Source: Streptomyces sp. DG1A-41 (lineage in GTDB: Bacteria > Actinomycetota > Actinomycetes > Streptomycetales > Streptomycetaceae). From it: a DNA stretch of 64,000 nt. A program made the translations under genes and the position numbers. The stretch spans positions 4,053,001 through 4,117,000 of the forward strand of contig NZ_CP146350.1 of assembly GCF_037055355.1 (NCBI RefSeq), given 5' to 3'. Below, piece after piece: positions 1 to 8,107 of the stretch. The notes under the pieces were generated by a model. That model searched no databases. It worked only from the letters and a program-made list of their open reading frames with translations, and was not told the DNA's origin. How positions within the stretch are numbered: the stretch's first letter is position 1; each line of letters starts with the position of its first letter.

Positions 1-1
1 C

Positions 2-160
2 TCACCCGTCCTCCTGGCCTCGACCCCGCCGTCGTACGACATCCACGCCGACACCTACGACGGCACCCACCCCAACGACAGCGGCGAGCACAAGATCGCG
101 GCGGCCTTCGCGGAGGCGATGTACCAGGCCTGGGACCTGGGCGAGTCCTACGAGGAGTAA
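2..160 (+). CDS. SGNH/GDSL-type hydrolase, C-terminal fragment
   Basis: Only the last 52 codons lie in the window, in the frame starting at base 2 and ending TAA. The segment reads YDGTHPNDSGEHKIA and then an amphipathic helix. The DGTHPN-G-KIA pattern is the block V motif of SGNH/GDSL hydrolases, carrying the catalytic Asp and His, so this is probably the end of a secreted or cytosolic esterase/lipase. The 3' end overlaps the convergent nucleotidyltransferase gene by 13 bases. Substrate cannot be told from this fragment. The assignment rests on the motif alone. Confidence 0.75.
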   Translation, partial: SPVLLASTPPSYDIHADTYDGTHPNDSGEHKIAAAFAEAMYQAWDLGESYEE

Positions 161-897
161 CTGTCCGTGATCATCCTGGTCAGGAACTCCGCGCAGGGCC
201 GGGGCGCCAGGTCGTCCCAGCGCTCTGCCTCCTCCCCCAGATGGACGGCCCGGGCGCGGGCGAGGGCGGGCCGGTGCTCGGCGGGGAGCCGGTCGAGCGC
301 CCACGCGGCTGCCGCGTCCTTCGAGCGGATGGTCCCGGTGGTGAGGGTGGTCCAGATCCGGGCGAGGGTGAGCAGCACGTTGCGGGTGTCGGTGTCCAGT
401 TCGTCCATGAGCTCCGGCACGCCGGCGACGACGGCCCGCCTGAGGTCGTCGTGCGGGACGGGGTCGAGGAGGTGGGCGGGCGGCGGCCCGTGGAGCGGGG
501 CGCCGGCGCGCAGGACCACCGTGAGGAGTGGCGCGAGGTCGGGGCTGGGCTCGGGGGCCGGGGTCACCCCGCGCTCGTAGTCCTCGCGCAGCCAGTCGCC
601 GTAGAGGAAGTCGCAGGTGGGTGGGTAGCGCCAGGGCCGTACGTCGTCCTGCACGACGACGATCAGCTCCACGTGCCGCCGCCCGTCCACGCCGGACACC
701 TTGAGCAACTCCTCGACCAGCGCCCGGCGTTGGGCGCGCGTCGTGCGGTCCCGTACGACGGCCAGGACGTCGATGTCGCTGTGCGGGCGCAGGCCGCCGA
801 GGGTGGCGGAGCCGTGCAGGTAGATGCCGAGGAGGGAGTCGCCGAGGGTGGTGCGGAGGAGCTGGACGAGGTAGTCGGTGCCGGGCTGGTCTGGCAT
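148..897 (-). CDS. AadA-like aminoglycoside adenylyltransferase family protein (DUF4111)
   Basis: The 249-residue product has the nucleotidyltransferase-fold signature LHGSATLGGLRPHSDIDVL at residues 28-46 (Gly-Ser, then the metal-binding Asp pair D41/D43). An all-alpha C-terminal half follows, including LLTLARIW and KDAAAAWAL as in ANT(3'')/ANT(9) enzymes. The family transfers AMP from ATP to a hydroxyl of streptomycin or spectinomycin-type drugs. In Streptomyces chromosomes such genes are common and their true substrates mostly untested. The ATG at 897 was chosen because the upstream in-frame sequence is low-complexity and lacks family similarity. Resistance is inferred from family only. 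Confidence 0.85.
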   Translation of the reverse strand: MPDQPGTDYLVQLLRTTLGDSLLGIYLHGSATLGGLRPHSDIDVLAVVRDRTTRAQRRALVEELLKVSGVDGRRHVELIVVVQDDVRPWRYPPTCDFLYGDWLREDYERGVTPAPEPSPDLAPLLTVVLRAGAPLHGPPPAHLLDPVPHDDLRRAVVAGVPELMDELDTDTRNVLLTLARIWTTLTTGTIRSKDAAAAWALDRLPAEHRPALARARAVHLGEEAERWDDLAPRPCAEFLTRMITDSYSS

Positions 898-1127
898 ATG
901 CGCTCTTCCTCGTGTCGTAGTCACCGTGCGTATCGTTGTGCTGCGCGGCTGGCCACGTCCATGGGGTGGCCGGGGAGGAGCGCCACGATGACCGTCACCA
1001 GCACGGTAGAGGCGTGAACCGCGCGAATCGCTGAAGCTGTCACCCGATGCGGACCGGGGGCCCTCCCCACCTCCGAGGTCAACACGCGCTTGCTTGGAGC
1101 GCACTTCAACACGTTGGCTTGGGCAGC

Positions 1128-2120
1128 ATGGAGTACACGCAGCTCGGACGTACAGGACTCAAGGTCAGCCGGCTCGTCCTCGGCACCATGAACTTCGGCC
1201 CGCAGACCGACGAGGCCGACAGCCACGCCATCATGGACGCGGCGCTGGACGCGGGCATCAACTTCTTCGACACCGCCAACGTGTACGGCTGGGGCGAGAA
1301 CAAGGGCCGTACCGAGAGCATCATCGGCAACTGGTTCGCCAAGGGCGAGGGACGGCGCGACAAGGTCGTCCTCGCCACGAAGGTGTACGGCAACATGGGC
1401 GCCGACGGACCGGCCTGGCCCAACCACGACAAGCTCTCCGCCGTCAACATCCGGCGGGCCGTGGACGCCAGCCTCAAGCGGCTCCAGACCGACTACATCG
1501 ACGTCTACCAGTTCCACCACATCGACCGGCACACGCCGTTCGAGGAGATCTGGCAGGCGATCGACGTCCTGGTCCAGCAGGGCAAGATCCTCTACGTCGG
1601 GTCGTCGAACTTCCCCGGCTACAAGATCGCCCAGGCCAACGAGATCGCCGCCCGGCGGGGCGGGACCATCGGGCTGGTCAGCGAGCAGTGCCTGTACAAC
1701 CTCGCCGAGCGGCGTGCCGAGATGGAGGTCATCCCGGCCGCTCAGGACTACGGCCTCGGCGTCATCCCCTGGTCGCCGCTGCACGGCGGTCTGCTGGGCG
1801 GTGTCCTCAAGAAGGAGGTCGAGGGCAAACGCCGCGCCTCCGGCCGCGCGGCCGACGCGCTCGCCGACCCCGCCGTCCGCGCGCAGATCCAGTCCTACGA
1901 GGACCTGCTCGACAAGCACGGCATCGAGCCCGGCGAGGCCGCGCTGGCCTGGCTGCTCACCCGCCCCGGCGTGACCGGCCCGATCGTCGGCCCGCGCACC
2001 GGCGAGCAGCTCGACTCCGCCCTGCGCGCGGCCGAGCTGGAGCTGTCCGAGGAGCTCCTGACCGGACTGGACGAGATCTTCCCGGGCCCGGGCCCGAGCC
2101 CTGAGGCCTTCGCCTGGTAG
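1128..2120 (+). CDS. Aldo/keto reductase
   Basis: 330 residues, the usual length for a (beta/alpha)8 NADPH-dependent aldo/keto reductase. The catalytic tetrad is visible: D48 in FFDTANVYG, Y53, K85 in VLATKVYG and H130 in YQFHHID. The C-terminal GPIVGPRTGEQL segment binds the nucleotide phosphate. It resembles the YajO/Tas-type general carbonyl reductases. The ATG at 1128 begins the conserved EYTQLGRTGLKVS; no convincing Shine-Dalgarno sequence precedes it. The gene stands alone and is followed by a hairpin at 2155-2214 that separates it from the opposing thpR. Physiological substrate unknown. Confidence 0.92.
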   Translation: MEYTQLGRTGLKVSRLVLGTMNFGPQTDEADSHAIMDAALDAGINFFDTANVYGWGENKGRTESIIGNWFAKGEGRRDKVVLATKVYGNMGADGPAWPNHDKLSAVNIRRAVDASLKRLQTDYIDVYQFHHIDRHTPFEEIWQAIDVLVQQGKILYVGSSNFPGYKIAQANEIAARRGGTIGLVSEQCLYNLAERRAEMEVIPAAQDYGLGVIPWSPLHGGLLGGVLKKEVEGKRRASGRAADALADPAVRAQIQSYEDLLDKHGIEPGEAALAWLLTRPGVTGPIVGPRTGEQLDSALRAAELELSEELLTGLDEIFPGPGPSPEAFAW

Positions 2121-2154
2121 CTCGCCGAGGGCAGGCGCCCTTCTTTTCAGGGCG

Positions 2155-2214
2155 CGGGGAACTGCGCGACAGGATCCCACCGGCCCGCGGCCGACAACTA
2201 GGCGCAGTTCCCCG
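2155..2214. terminator. Repeat-derived hairpin between convergent genes (copy A of a dispersed repeat)
   Basis: Perfect 13-base inverted arms at 2155-2167 and 2202-2214 enclose a loop region. The left arm includes GGCGCGGGGAACTGCGCGAC, a sequence that recurs near 45980 and 53549 in this window and that I recognise as a common Streptomyces intergenic repeat. Its position between the aldo/keto reductase stop (2120) and the opposing stop at 2224 suits a bidirectional transcription terminator. Confidence 0.7.
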
Positions 2215-2223
2215 GCCGCTGCC

Positions 2224-2313
2224 CTACCTCCCGAACACGGAAGCCAAGGCGACGACAAAGAACATCAGCACAAGCACACCGGCCATGATCCGGTTGCGGG
2301 TTTTCGGGTCCAC
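2224..2313 (-). CDS. Small single-pass membrane protein
   Basis: A GTG-started 29-residue product: a basic head (VDPKTRNRI) followed by one hydrophobic segment (MAGVLVLMFFVVALASVF) ending in Gly-Arg. I recall similar short open reading frames downstream of thpR in Streptomyces but cannot assign a function. The start lies 10 bases downstream of the expected thpR stop (2324-2326), so the pair would be co-transcribed. Because of the single-base lesion in thpR, this frame is currently fused in-frame to the thpR frame as read. Confidence 0.55.
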   Translation of the reverse strand: MDPKTRNRIMAGVLVLMFFVVALASVFGR

Positions 2314-2323
2314 GCCACCGAGC

Positions 2324-2895
2324 CTAACCGGCGTCGCCGAGCGCCCAGCGGGCGACCGCCTCGTACCGGGGCTGCTCCCCGGAACCCCCGACGTCGGCAG
2401 ATTGCTCCGCACCAGCGCCAGCTCGTCCACCGTCCAGGTCCGGCCCGTGAATCCGGCCAGGGCGTCCACATACGCTCGCACGTCCCCGGCCTCCCGGCTC
2501 CGTGCCACCGACAGGTGGGGCTTGTACCGGCGGTGCTCCCCCATCGGCACACCCGCCTTCCGCCCCGCCGCCTCCGCCCGTTCGGCCAGCAGCCGCAGGG
2601 TCGCCAGGTCACCTTCGGCCCCGGCCCACAGCGCCTTGCCGTGCCCGAACTGACCACCACCGCGCACGGCCAGCGGGAAGGGGGCGGTACGGTGCGCGGT
2701 GCGCTCCAGGCGGGCCGACAGCTCGGGTACGAGGTCGTCGTCGACCTCACCGTAAAAGGCGAGCGTGAAGTGCCAGCCGGGACGGCCGGTCCAGCGCATC
2801 CCGTCGGCACCGGGCAGCTTGCGCAACTCGTCGACCACGGCGCCGAGTTCACGACGCACCTCATCGGGGGGCAGCACGGCGGCGAAGAGTCTCAT
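2324..2895 (-). pseudogene. thpR: RNA 2',3'-cyclic phosphodiesterase (2'-5' RNA ligase family), apparent frameshift near the C-terminus
   Basis: The N-terminal 170 residues are a complete 2H phosphoesterase: HFT at 42-44 and HLS at 127-129 are the two catalytic HxT/S motifs. The expected tail GEQPRYEAVARWALGDAG with a TAG at 2324 is present but in another frame. One G is missing in the run read as cccc at 2377-2380 on the plus strand. Uncorrected, translation continues to 2224, giving 223 residues with the small membrane peptide as tail. With the base restored the protein is 190 residues, the family norm. Function in RNA end processing is a family inference. The break may be a sequencing error; the catalytic part is intact either way. 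Confidence 0.8.
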
Positions 2896-2923
2896 ACGGC
2901 CAGTCTGCCGCCCTCGCCCCGCC

Positions 2924-4288
2924 CTACGCCGCCGGCGCCAGTTCCTCCTGCTGCTCCCGGGGGACGAACCGCACCCGTGGGTGGCCGCGGTGCCAGCCGA
3001 CCGACAGGCGGAGGTTGCCGACGCGGGCCAGGATCAGGCCGATCACGGCCGCGGCGACGGCCGCGACGGCACCGCCGGCCGCGAGGCCGGCCCGGGCGCC
3101 GTAGGTGTCGGTGATCCAGCCGACGATCGGCGCGCCGACCGGGGAGCCGCCGAGGAAGACCATCATGTAGAGGGCCATGACACGGCCGCGCATGGCCGGG
3201 TCCGTGGACATCTGGATGCTGGTGTTCGTCGTGACGTTGACCGTCATGCCGAACAGACCCAGCGGGACCATGAGCAGGGCGAACATCCACAGCGTCGGTG
3301 TCGTGGCCGCCACCATCTCCAGCGCGCCGAAGACCAGGGCCGCCGCGATCAGCAGCCGCAGCCGGGCCGTGCCGCGCCGGGCGGCGAGCAGCGCGCCCGC
3401 GACCGAGCCGACCGCCATCAGCGTGTTGAACATGCTGTAGGCGCCCGCGCCCGCGTGGAACACGTCGTCCGCGAAGGCCGAGAGGTAGACGGGGAAGTTG
3501 AAGGCGAAGGTGCCGACGAACCCGACCAGGACGATCGGCCAGATCAGCTCCGGGCGGCCGGTGACATAGCGGACGCCCTCACGCAGCTGCCCCTTGCCGC
3601 GCGGGGCGCGCTCGACGACGTGCAGATCGCGGGCGCGCATCAGCAGCAGGCCGGTGAGCGGCGCGATGAAGGACAGGCCGTTGAAGAGGAACGCGTAGCC
3701 GGTGCCGACGCCGGTGATCAGTATGCCCGCGACGGCGGGGCCGACCAGGCGGGCGGACTGGAAGTTCGCCGAGTTCAGGCTGACCGCGTTCTGCAACTGC
3801 TTCGGGCCGACCAGCTCGGAGACGAAGGACTGCCGGGCCGGGTTGTCGACCACCGTGGCGAGACCGACCGCGAAGGCGGCGACGTACACGTGCCACACCT
3901 GGACATGGCCGGTGAGGACGGCGGCGGCGAGGGCGAGGGCGGTGAGGGCCATCGACGACTGGGTGACGAGCAGGGTGGGCCGCTTGCGCAGCCGGTCGAC
4001 GAGGACACCGCCGTAGAGGCCGAAGAGCAGCATCGGCAGGAACTGGAGTGCCGTCGTTATGCCGACGGCCGCCGAGGAGCCGGTGAGGCTGAGGACCAGC
4101 CAGTCCTGGGCGATGCGCTGCATCCAGGTGCCGATGTTGGAGACGACCTGGCCCATGAAGAACAGGCGGTAGTTCCTGACCTTCAGGGAGGAGAACATCG
4201 AGGACTTGCGCGGGTGCGTGTCGGAGGTGGGCGGGGAGTCGTGGGGATCAGGTGCGGGGACGGAAGCTGCTCCGGGTCCCGAACTCAA
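2924..4288 (-). CDS. MFS transporter, EntS/MFS_3-like, in MarR operon
   Basis: 454 residues with about 12 hydrophobic helices. The N-terminal block FSSLKVRNYRLFFMGQVVSN and the GTWMQRIAQDWLV segment are typical of the MFS_3 (enterobactin exporter-like) drug/siderophore efflux family. The Arg/Lys-rich loop DRLRKRP after helix 2 is the MFS motif A position. The TTG start at 4288 is favoured by a Shine-Dalgarno AAGGAGG eight bases upstream. The marR gene ends 27 bases before it, so the two form an operon whose repressor probably senses the exported compound. Substrate unknown. Confidence 0.88.
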   Translation of the reverse strand: MSSGPGAASVPAPDPHDSPPTSDTHPRKSSMFSSLKVRNYRLFFMGQVVSNIGTWMQRIAQDWLVLSLTGSSAAVGITTALQFLPMLLFGLYGGVLVDRLRKRPTLLVTQSSMALTALALAAAVLTGHVQVWHVYVAAFAVGLATVVDNPARQSFVSELVGPKQLQNAVSLNSANFQSARLVGPAVAGILITGVGTGYAFLFNGLSFIAPLTGLLLMRARDLHVVERAPRGKGQLREGVRYVTGRPELIWPIVLVGFVGTFAFNFPVYLSAFADDVFHAGAGAYSMFNTLMAVGSVAGALLAARRGTARLRLLIAAALVFGALEMVAATTPTLWMFALLMVPLGLFGMTVNVTTNTSIQMSTDPAMRGRVMALYMMVFLGGSPVGAPIVGWITDTYGARAGLAAGGAVAAVAAAVIGLILARVGNLRLSVGWHRGHPRVRFVPREQQEELAPAA

Positions 4289-4315
4289 AGGGTTCGCCTC
4301 CTTGCGACATACGAC

Positions 4316-4753
4316 TTACAGATGCGCGAGCTTCTCCAGCACGGGGGCGGCGGCGCGGAGTTTCGCCCACTCGTCCTCGTCGAGGTTCTCCACCAGCGAG
4401 GCCAGGAACGCGTTCCGCTTGCGGCGGCTCTCCTCGAGCATCGCTTCGGCCTGCTCGGTGCGCGTGACGACCTTCTGGCGCCGGTCCTCGGGGTGCGGCT
4501 CCAGACGGACCAGTCCCTTGGACTCCAGCAGCGCCACGATGCGGGTCATCGAGGGCGGCTGGACATGCTCCTTGCGGGCGAGCTCGCCCGGTGTGGCCCT
4601 GCCGCACAGGGACAGGGTGCCGAGCACCGACATCTCGGTCGGGCTGAGCGACTCGTCGACCCGCTGGTGCTTGAGCCGACGGGACAGCCGCATCACGGCG
4701 GATCGGAGGGAGTTCACGGCGGCTACATCGTCGCCATGGCTGAGGTCCGGCAT
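4316..4753 (-). CDS. MarR family transcriptional regulator
   Basis: 145 residues with the winged-helix DNA-binding core: LSPTEMSVLGTL, the recognition region QPPSMTRIVALLESKGLV and a wing containing DRRQKVV, flanked by dimerisation helices. It is the first gene of a two-gene operon with the MFS exporter at 2924-4288, the classical arrangement in which the regulator represses its own operon and is released by a ligand. An inverted repeat at 4759-4784 sits immediately upstream of its ATG and is the likely operator. The ligand cannot be deduced. Confidence 0.93.
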   Translation of the reverse strand: MPDLSHGDDVAAVNSLRSAVMRLSRRLKHQRVDESLSPTEMSVLGTLSLCGRATPGELARKEHVQPPSMTRIVALLESKGLVRLEPHPEDRRQKVVTRTEQAEAMLEESRRKRNAFLASLVENLDEDEWAKLRAAAPVLEKLAHL

Positions 4754-4758
4754 GTTCT

Positions 4759-4784
4759 TTAGCGTAACTCATTACTCTCGCTAA
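4759..4784. promoter_or_regulatory. Putative MarR operator
   Basis: Arms TTAGCG (4759-4764) and CGCTAA (4779-4784) are perfect inverted repeats around an A+T-rich 14-base centre, beginning six bases upstream of the marR ATG. Length and position fit an autoregulatory MarR site overlapping the promoter. Binding is inferred, not known. Confidence 0.6.
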
Positions 4785-4902
4785 GGACTACCCGGGACAC
4801 GCGGGAACGCCCGTGACCCTGACCACTGCAGCGTGACATCACTCATATGGGTGGTCTGGCGGCGGAACGTGACACACCGCACCGAACGGTGCCGCGACCC
4901 TC

Positions 4903-5135
4903 ATGGTCATGGGGACCAGTGTGCTCAGCCTGCGAATAGACCACGAGCTGCTTCAGCGGCTCCGGCACCATGCCGCGAAAGGGGAATGAGCGTCCAGGAC
5001 TACGTCGTCCGGACGCTCGTTCGGGATGACTTCGACGAACGGTTCCAGACCGCCGTCGAGGAGACGGAGAGGTTCTACGGCTCATCCGACTCCGGGGACG
5101 AGGATCAGGTCAGGCCCAGTGCCGGCATCAGGTAG
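4903..5135 (+). pseudogene. Ribbon-helix-helix-like small DNA-binding/antitoxin-type protein, apparent frameshift
   Basis: The first frame, from ATG 4903, gives VLSLRIDHELLQRLRHHAAK and then stops at 4989. The next frame continues RGMSVQDYVVRTLVRDDF to a TAG at 5135. Joined, these make one ribbon-helix-helix/CopG-type domain of about 77 residues, so a single base appears to be missing in the aaagggg run near 4978-4984. Such proteins act as dimeric repressors or antitoxins; no toxin gene is adjacent. The 3' end overlaps the convergent permease by 31 bases. A downstream ATG at 4986 could express only the C-terminal half. A sequencing error is as likely as real decay. Confidence 0.65.
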
Positions 5136-6556
5136 TAGAACGCGAACACCGCCGCCACCGCGTACATCGCCGTCGGCACCTCCCGGCCCCGCCCCGCCGC
5201 CAGGCGCAGCACCACGAAGGTGATGAAGCCCATGCCGATGCCGTTGGTGATCGAGTACGTGAACGGCATCATCAGCATCGTCACGAAGGCCGGGATGGCG
5301 ATCGTGTGGTCCGCCCAGTCGATCTCCCTGACCGAACCGGCCAGGATCAGGAAGCCGACCGCGAACAGGGCCGGGGTCGCCGCCTGGGAGGGCACCATCG
5401 TGGCGACCGGCGTCAGGAAGAGGGCGACGGCGAAGAGAGAGCCGGTGACGACGTTCGCGAGGCCGGTACGGGCACCCTCGCCGACACCGGCCGTGGACTC
5501 GACGAAGGCGGTGGTCGCCGAGGAGGAGCTGGCACCGCCGGCGGCGACCGCGAGGCCGTCGACGAACAGCACCTTGTTGATGCCGGGCATCTGCCCCTGC
5601 GCGTCGGTCAGCTTCGCCTCGTCCGAGACGCCCATGATCGTGCCCATCGCGTCGAAGAAGCACGAGAGCAGCACGGTGAAGACGAACAGCACACCGGTCA
5701 GCACGCCGACCTTCTCGAAGCCGCCGAACAGGCTGACCTGCCCGACCAGCCCGAAGTCGGGGCCGGCGACCGGGTTGCCCGGCCACTTCGGGGTGGTGAG
5801 GCCCCAGCTCGGCACCTTGGCCACGGCCTCGATGACCACGGCCACGACGGTCATGGCGACGATCGAGATCAGGATCGCGCCGGAGACCTTGCGCACGATG
5901 AGCGCGAGGGTGAGCAGCACGCCCAGGACGAAGACCAGCACCGGCCAGCCGTTGAGGTGACCGTCGCCGCCGAGCTGGAGCGGCACGGTGGTCTGGGCGG
6001 CGTCCGGGATACGGGAGACGAACCCGGCGTCGACGAGCCCGATCAGCATGATGAACAGGCCGATGCCGATGGAGATGGCCTTGCGCAGCCCGTAGGGGAC
6101 GGCGTTCATCACGCGCTCGCGCAGCCCCGTGGCGACCAGCAGCATGACCACGAACCCGGCGAGCACCACCATGCCCATCGCGTCCGGCCAGGACATGCGC
6201 GGGGCGAGCTGGAGGGCGACGACGGAGTTCACGCCGAGGCCGGCGGCGAGCGCGATCGGCACGTTGCCGATGACACCCATGAGGAGGGTGGTGAGCGCGG
6301 CCGTGAGGGCCGTCGCGGTGACCAGCTGTCCGTTGTCGAGCTGGTGTCCGTACATGTCCTTCGCGCTGCCGAGGATGATCGGGTTCAGCACGATGATGTA
6401 GGCCATCGCGAAGAAGGTGGCGAGACCGCCCCGGACCTCACGGGGCAGCGTGCCGCCGCGCTCGGAGATCCGGAAGAAGCGGTCGAGTGCGCCGTACGTG
6501 GGCCCGGCTCCCGGCTGATCAGGGGCGGGGACCTTGGCGGGAGCCGAGGAGGACAT
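5105..6556 (-). CDS. NCS2 family nucleobase permease (AzgA-type, adenine/guanine/hypoxanthine)
   Basis: 483 residues, nearly all hydrophobic. Features of the AzgA branch of NCS2 carriers include FRISERGGTLPREVRGGLATF at the N-terminus, AMAYIIVLNPIIL in the first helix, IALAAGLGVNSVVAL, and the substrate-loop LSCFFDAMGTIMGVSDEA. These import purine bases with protons. The ATG at 6556 is followed by a short cytosolic lead. It is divergent from the DUF2530 gene; that pairing is common in Streptomyces. No purine riboswitch is apparent in the 117-base gap. Confidence 0.93.
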   Translation of the reverse strand: MSSSAPAKVPAPDQPGAGPTYGALDRFFRISERGGTLPREVRGGLATFFAMAYIIVLNPIILGSAKDMYGHQLDNGQLVTATALTAALTTLLMGVIGNVPIALAAGLGVNSVVALQLAPRMSWPDAMGMVVLAGFVVMLLVATGLRERVMNAVPYGLRKAISIGIGLFIMLIGLVDAGFVSRIPDAAQTTVPLQLGGDGHLNGWPVLVFVLGVLLTLALIVRKVSGAILISIVAMTVVAVVIEAVAKVPSWGLTTPKWPGNPVAGPDFGLVGQVSLFGGFEKVGVLTGVLFVFTVLLSCFFDAMGTIMGVSDEAKLTDAQGQMPGINKVLFVDGLAVAAGGASSSSATTAFVESTAGVGEGARTGLANVVTGSLFAVALFLTPVATMVPSQAATPALFAVGFLILAGSVREIDWADHTIAIPAFVTMLMMPFTYSITNGIGMGFITFVVLRLAAGRGREVPTAMYAVAAVFAFYYLMPALGLT

Positions 6557-6673
6557 GTGTTTGGTGTTTCCTACGAAGAGAAGTGGTCAGACACAAACCG
6601 TTTCAGTATGAACATATAAGGTCTGGATCGCACATCTCCGCGCGTAGACCTGATCGCCTCGTAAGCTGTCCCC

Positions 6674-6949
6674 ATGGCGAAATGGACCCCCAGACACGAG
6701 GCGCCGGAGCCCCTGGAGGGCCCCGTGGTCGCCACCGTCACCGGCCTCACGATCCTCTGGTTCGTCCTGTTCCTGGTCCAGCTCCCCTTCTACGGCTGGT
6801 TCGACGACCAGGGCCACACGTGGTGGCTGTGGACCTGCCTGGCCGGGGGCGGGCTGGGGCTGATCGGCATCTGGTACGTCCGCAGGCGCGATGCCGCGAT
6901 CAAACGAGCCGCGGCGCAGGACCTGACGGCGGCTCCCACGGCCGAATAG
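6674..6949 (+). CDS. DUF2530 small membrane protein
   Basis: 91 residues with two predicted transmembrane helices (about residues 21-38 and 48-67) and charged ends; the HTWWLWTCLAGGGLGLIGIW segment is typical of DUF2530. No biochemical role is established. It is divergently paired with the NCS2 permease across a 117-base gap, which may mean a shared regulatory region. The start at 6674 is the only reasonable ATG. Confidence 0.85.
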   Translation: MAKWTPRHEAPEPLEGPVVATVTGLTILWFVLFLVQLPFYGWFDDQGHTWWLWTCLAGGGLGLIGIWYVRRRDAAIKRAAAQDLTAAPTAE

Positions 6950-7120
6950 GGCGCCTCCCCTGACCGCCGACCAAGGCGTCTCCGCGAGGCCCCCGTGCCT
7001 CCGCGGCGCAGCGGTCCCTCGACGAGACTCGACGAGAAAGATGGCGCCCGCGTCCCTACGCTCGAAGGAGCGGCACCGAAGCCGCCGCGGGGAACACGCC
7101 CGACCGGTAGGAGCGCAGCC

Positions 7121-7964
7121 ATGACGATGCAGAACAGTGCGGCCGAGGCCGACCGGGCTCTGAAGGCCAAGCACCGGGCGATGTGGGCGCAGGGCGACTA
7201 CCCCTCCCTGGCCGCCGAGGTCATTCCCGGTCTCGGGGCGATCCTGGTCGAGGCGTGCGGGGTGCGCTCCGGCCGGCGAGTGCTGGACGTGGGCGCCGGC
7301 ACCGGCAACGCCGCGATCCCGGCGGCCCTGGCCGGCGCGGACGTGGTCGCCTCGGACCTGACTCCGGAGCTGTTCGAAGGCCAGGCGCGTTGCCGAGCAG
7401 CAGGGGGCCCACCTCACGTGGCAGGAGGCCGACGCCGAGGCCCTGCCCTTCGGCGACGCGGAGTTCGATGTCGTCATGTCCTGTGTCGGGGTGATGTTCG
7501 CCCCGCACCACCAGCGGGCCGCCGGCGAACTCGTCCGGGTCTGCCGTCCGGGCGGCACCATCGGCCTGCTGAGCTGGACGCCGCAGGGCTTCATCGGCCG
7601 GATGTTCGCCACGATGAAGCCGTACGCGCCCCCGCCCCCGCCGGGCGCGCAGCCGCCCCCGCTGTGGGGGGACGAGGACCATGTGCGCGCGCTCCTCGGC
7701 GACCGGGTCACGGACGTGCGCGCCGAGCGCCGGACCGTCCGGGTCGAGCGCTTCGAGACGCCCGAGGTGTTCCGCGACTACTTCAAGGAGCGCTACGGCC
7801 CCACCATCACCGTCTACAAGAACATCGCCGGCGACTCCGAGCGCACCGCCGCCCTCGACCGCGACCTGGTGGAGCTCGCCCGCGACGGCGACCTGGGGAC
7901 GGGCGGGGGCCGGACCGTCCTGGAGTGGGAGTACCTGCTGCTCACCGCGCGCCGGGCGGGCTGA
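7121..7964 (+). pseudogene. SAM-dependent methyltransferase (class I), apparent +1 frameshift
   Basis: Starts ATG 7121 with GTAGGAG upstream. The SAM-binding motif I (DVGAGTGNAAIPAA) and DLTPELFE are in the first frame. The rest (AEQQGAHLTWQEADAEALPF, FDVVMSCVGVMFAPH, LVRVCRPGGTIGLLSW) is in the next frame to the TGA at 7964. Removing one G at 7379-7380 gives a continuous 280-residue UbiE/COQ5-type enzyme, the usual length. As written, the product would be truncated or garbled after about residue 87. The methyl acceptor is unknown. Either an assembly error or a recent inactivating insertion. Confidence 0.75.
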
Positions 7965-8107
7965 CGCCGCCGGTGGCACCAGGGCCCGACGGTGGTCCGA
8001 GGGCGTACAACTGCCGTACGACCAGGGCATGACGTCCGTCCTTCCCAGGTCGGATCTTCCCCGCATTCGGCAGGTGAAGCGGCAAATCCGCACGTACCGT
8101 CGAATGC

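Noticed and set aside
148..1104. Longer start for the AadA-like protein at 1104
   Set aside because: The extra 69 residues are low-complexity and overlap the promoter side of the aldo/keto reductase gene; family similarity begins at 897.
6557..6673. Purine riboswitch before the NCS2 permease
   Set aside because: The conserved core and paired stems of the purine aptamer are not present.
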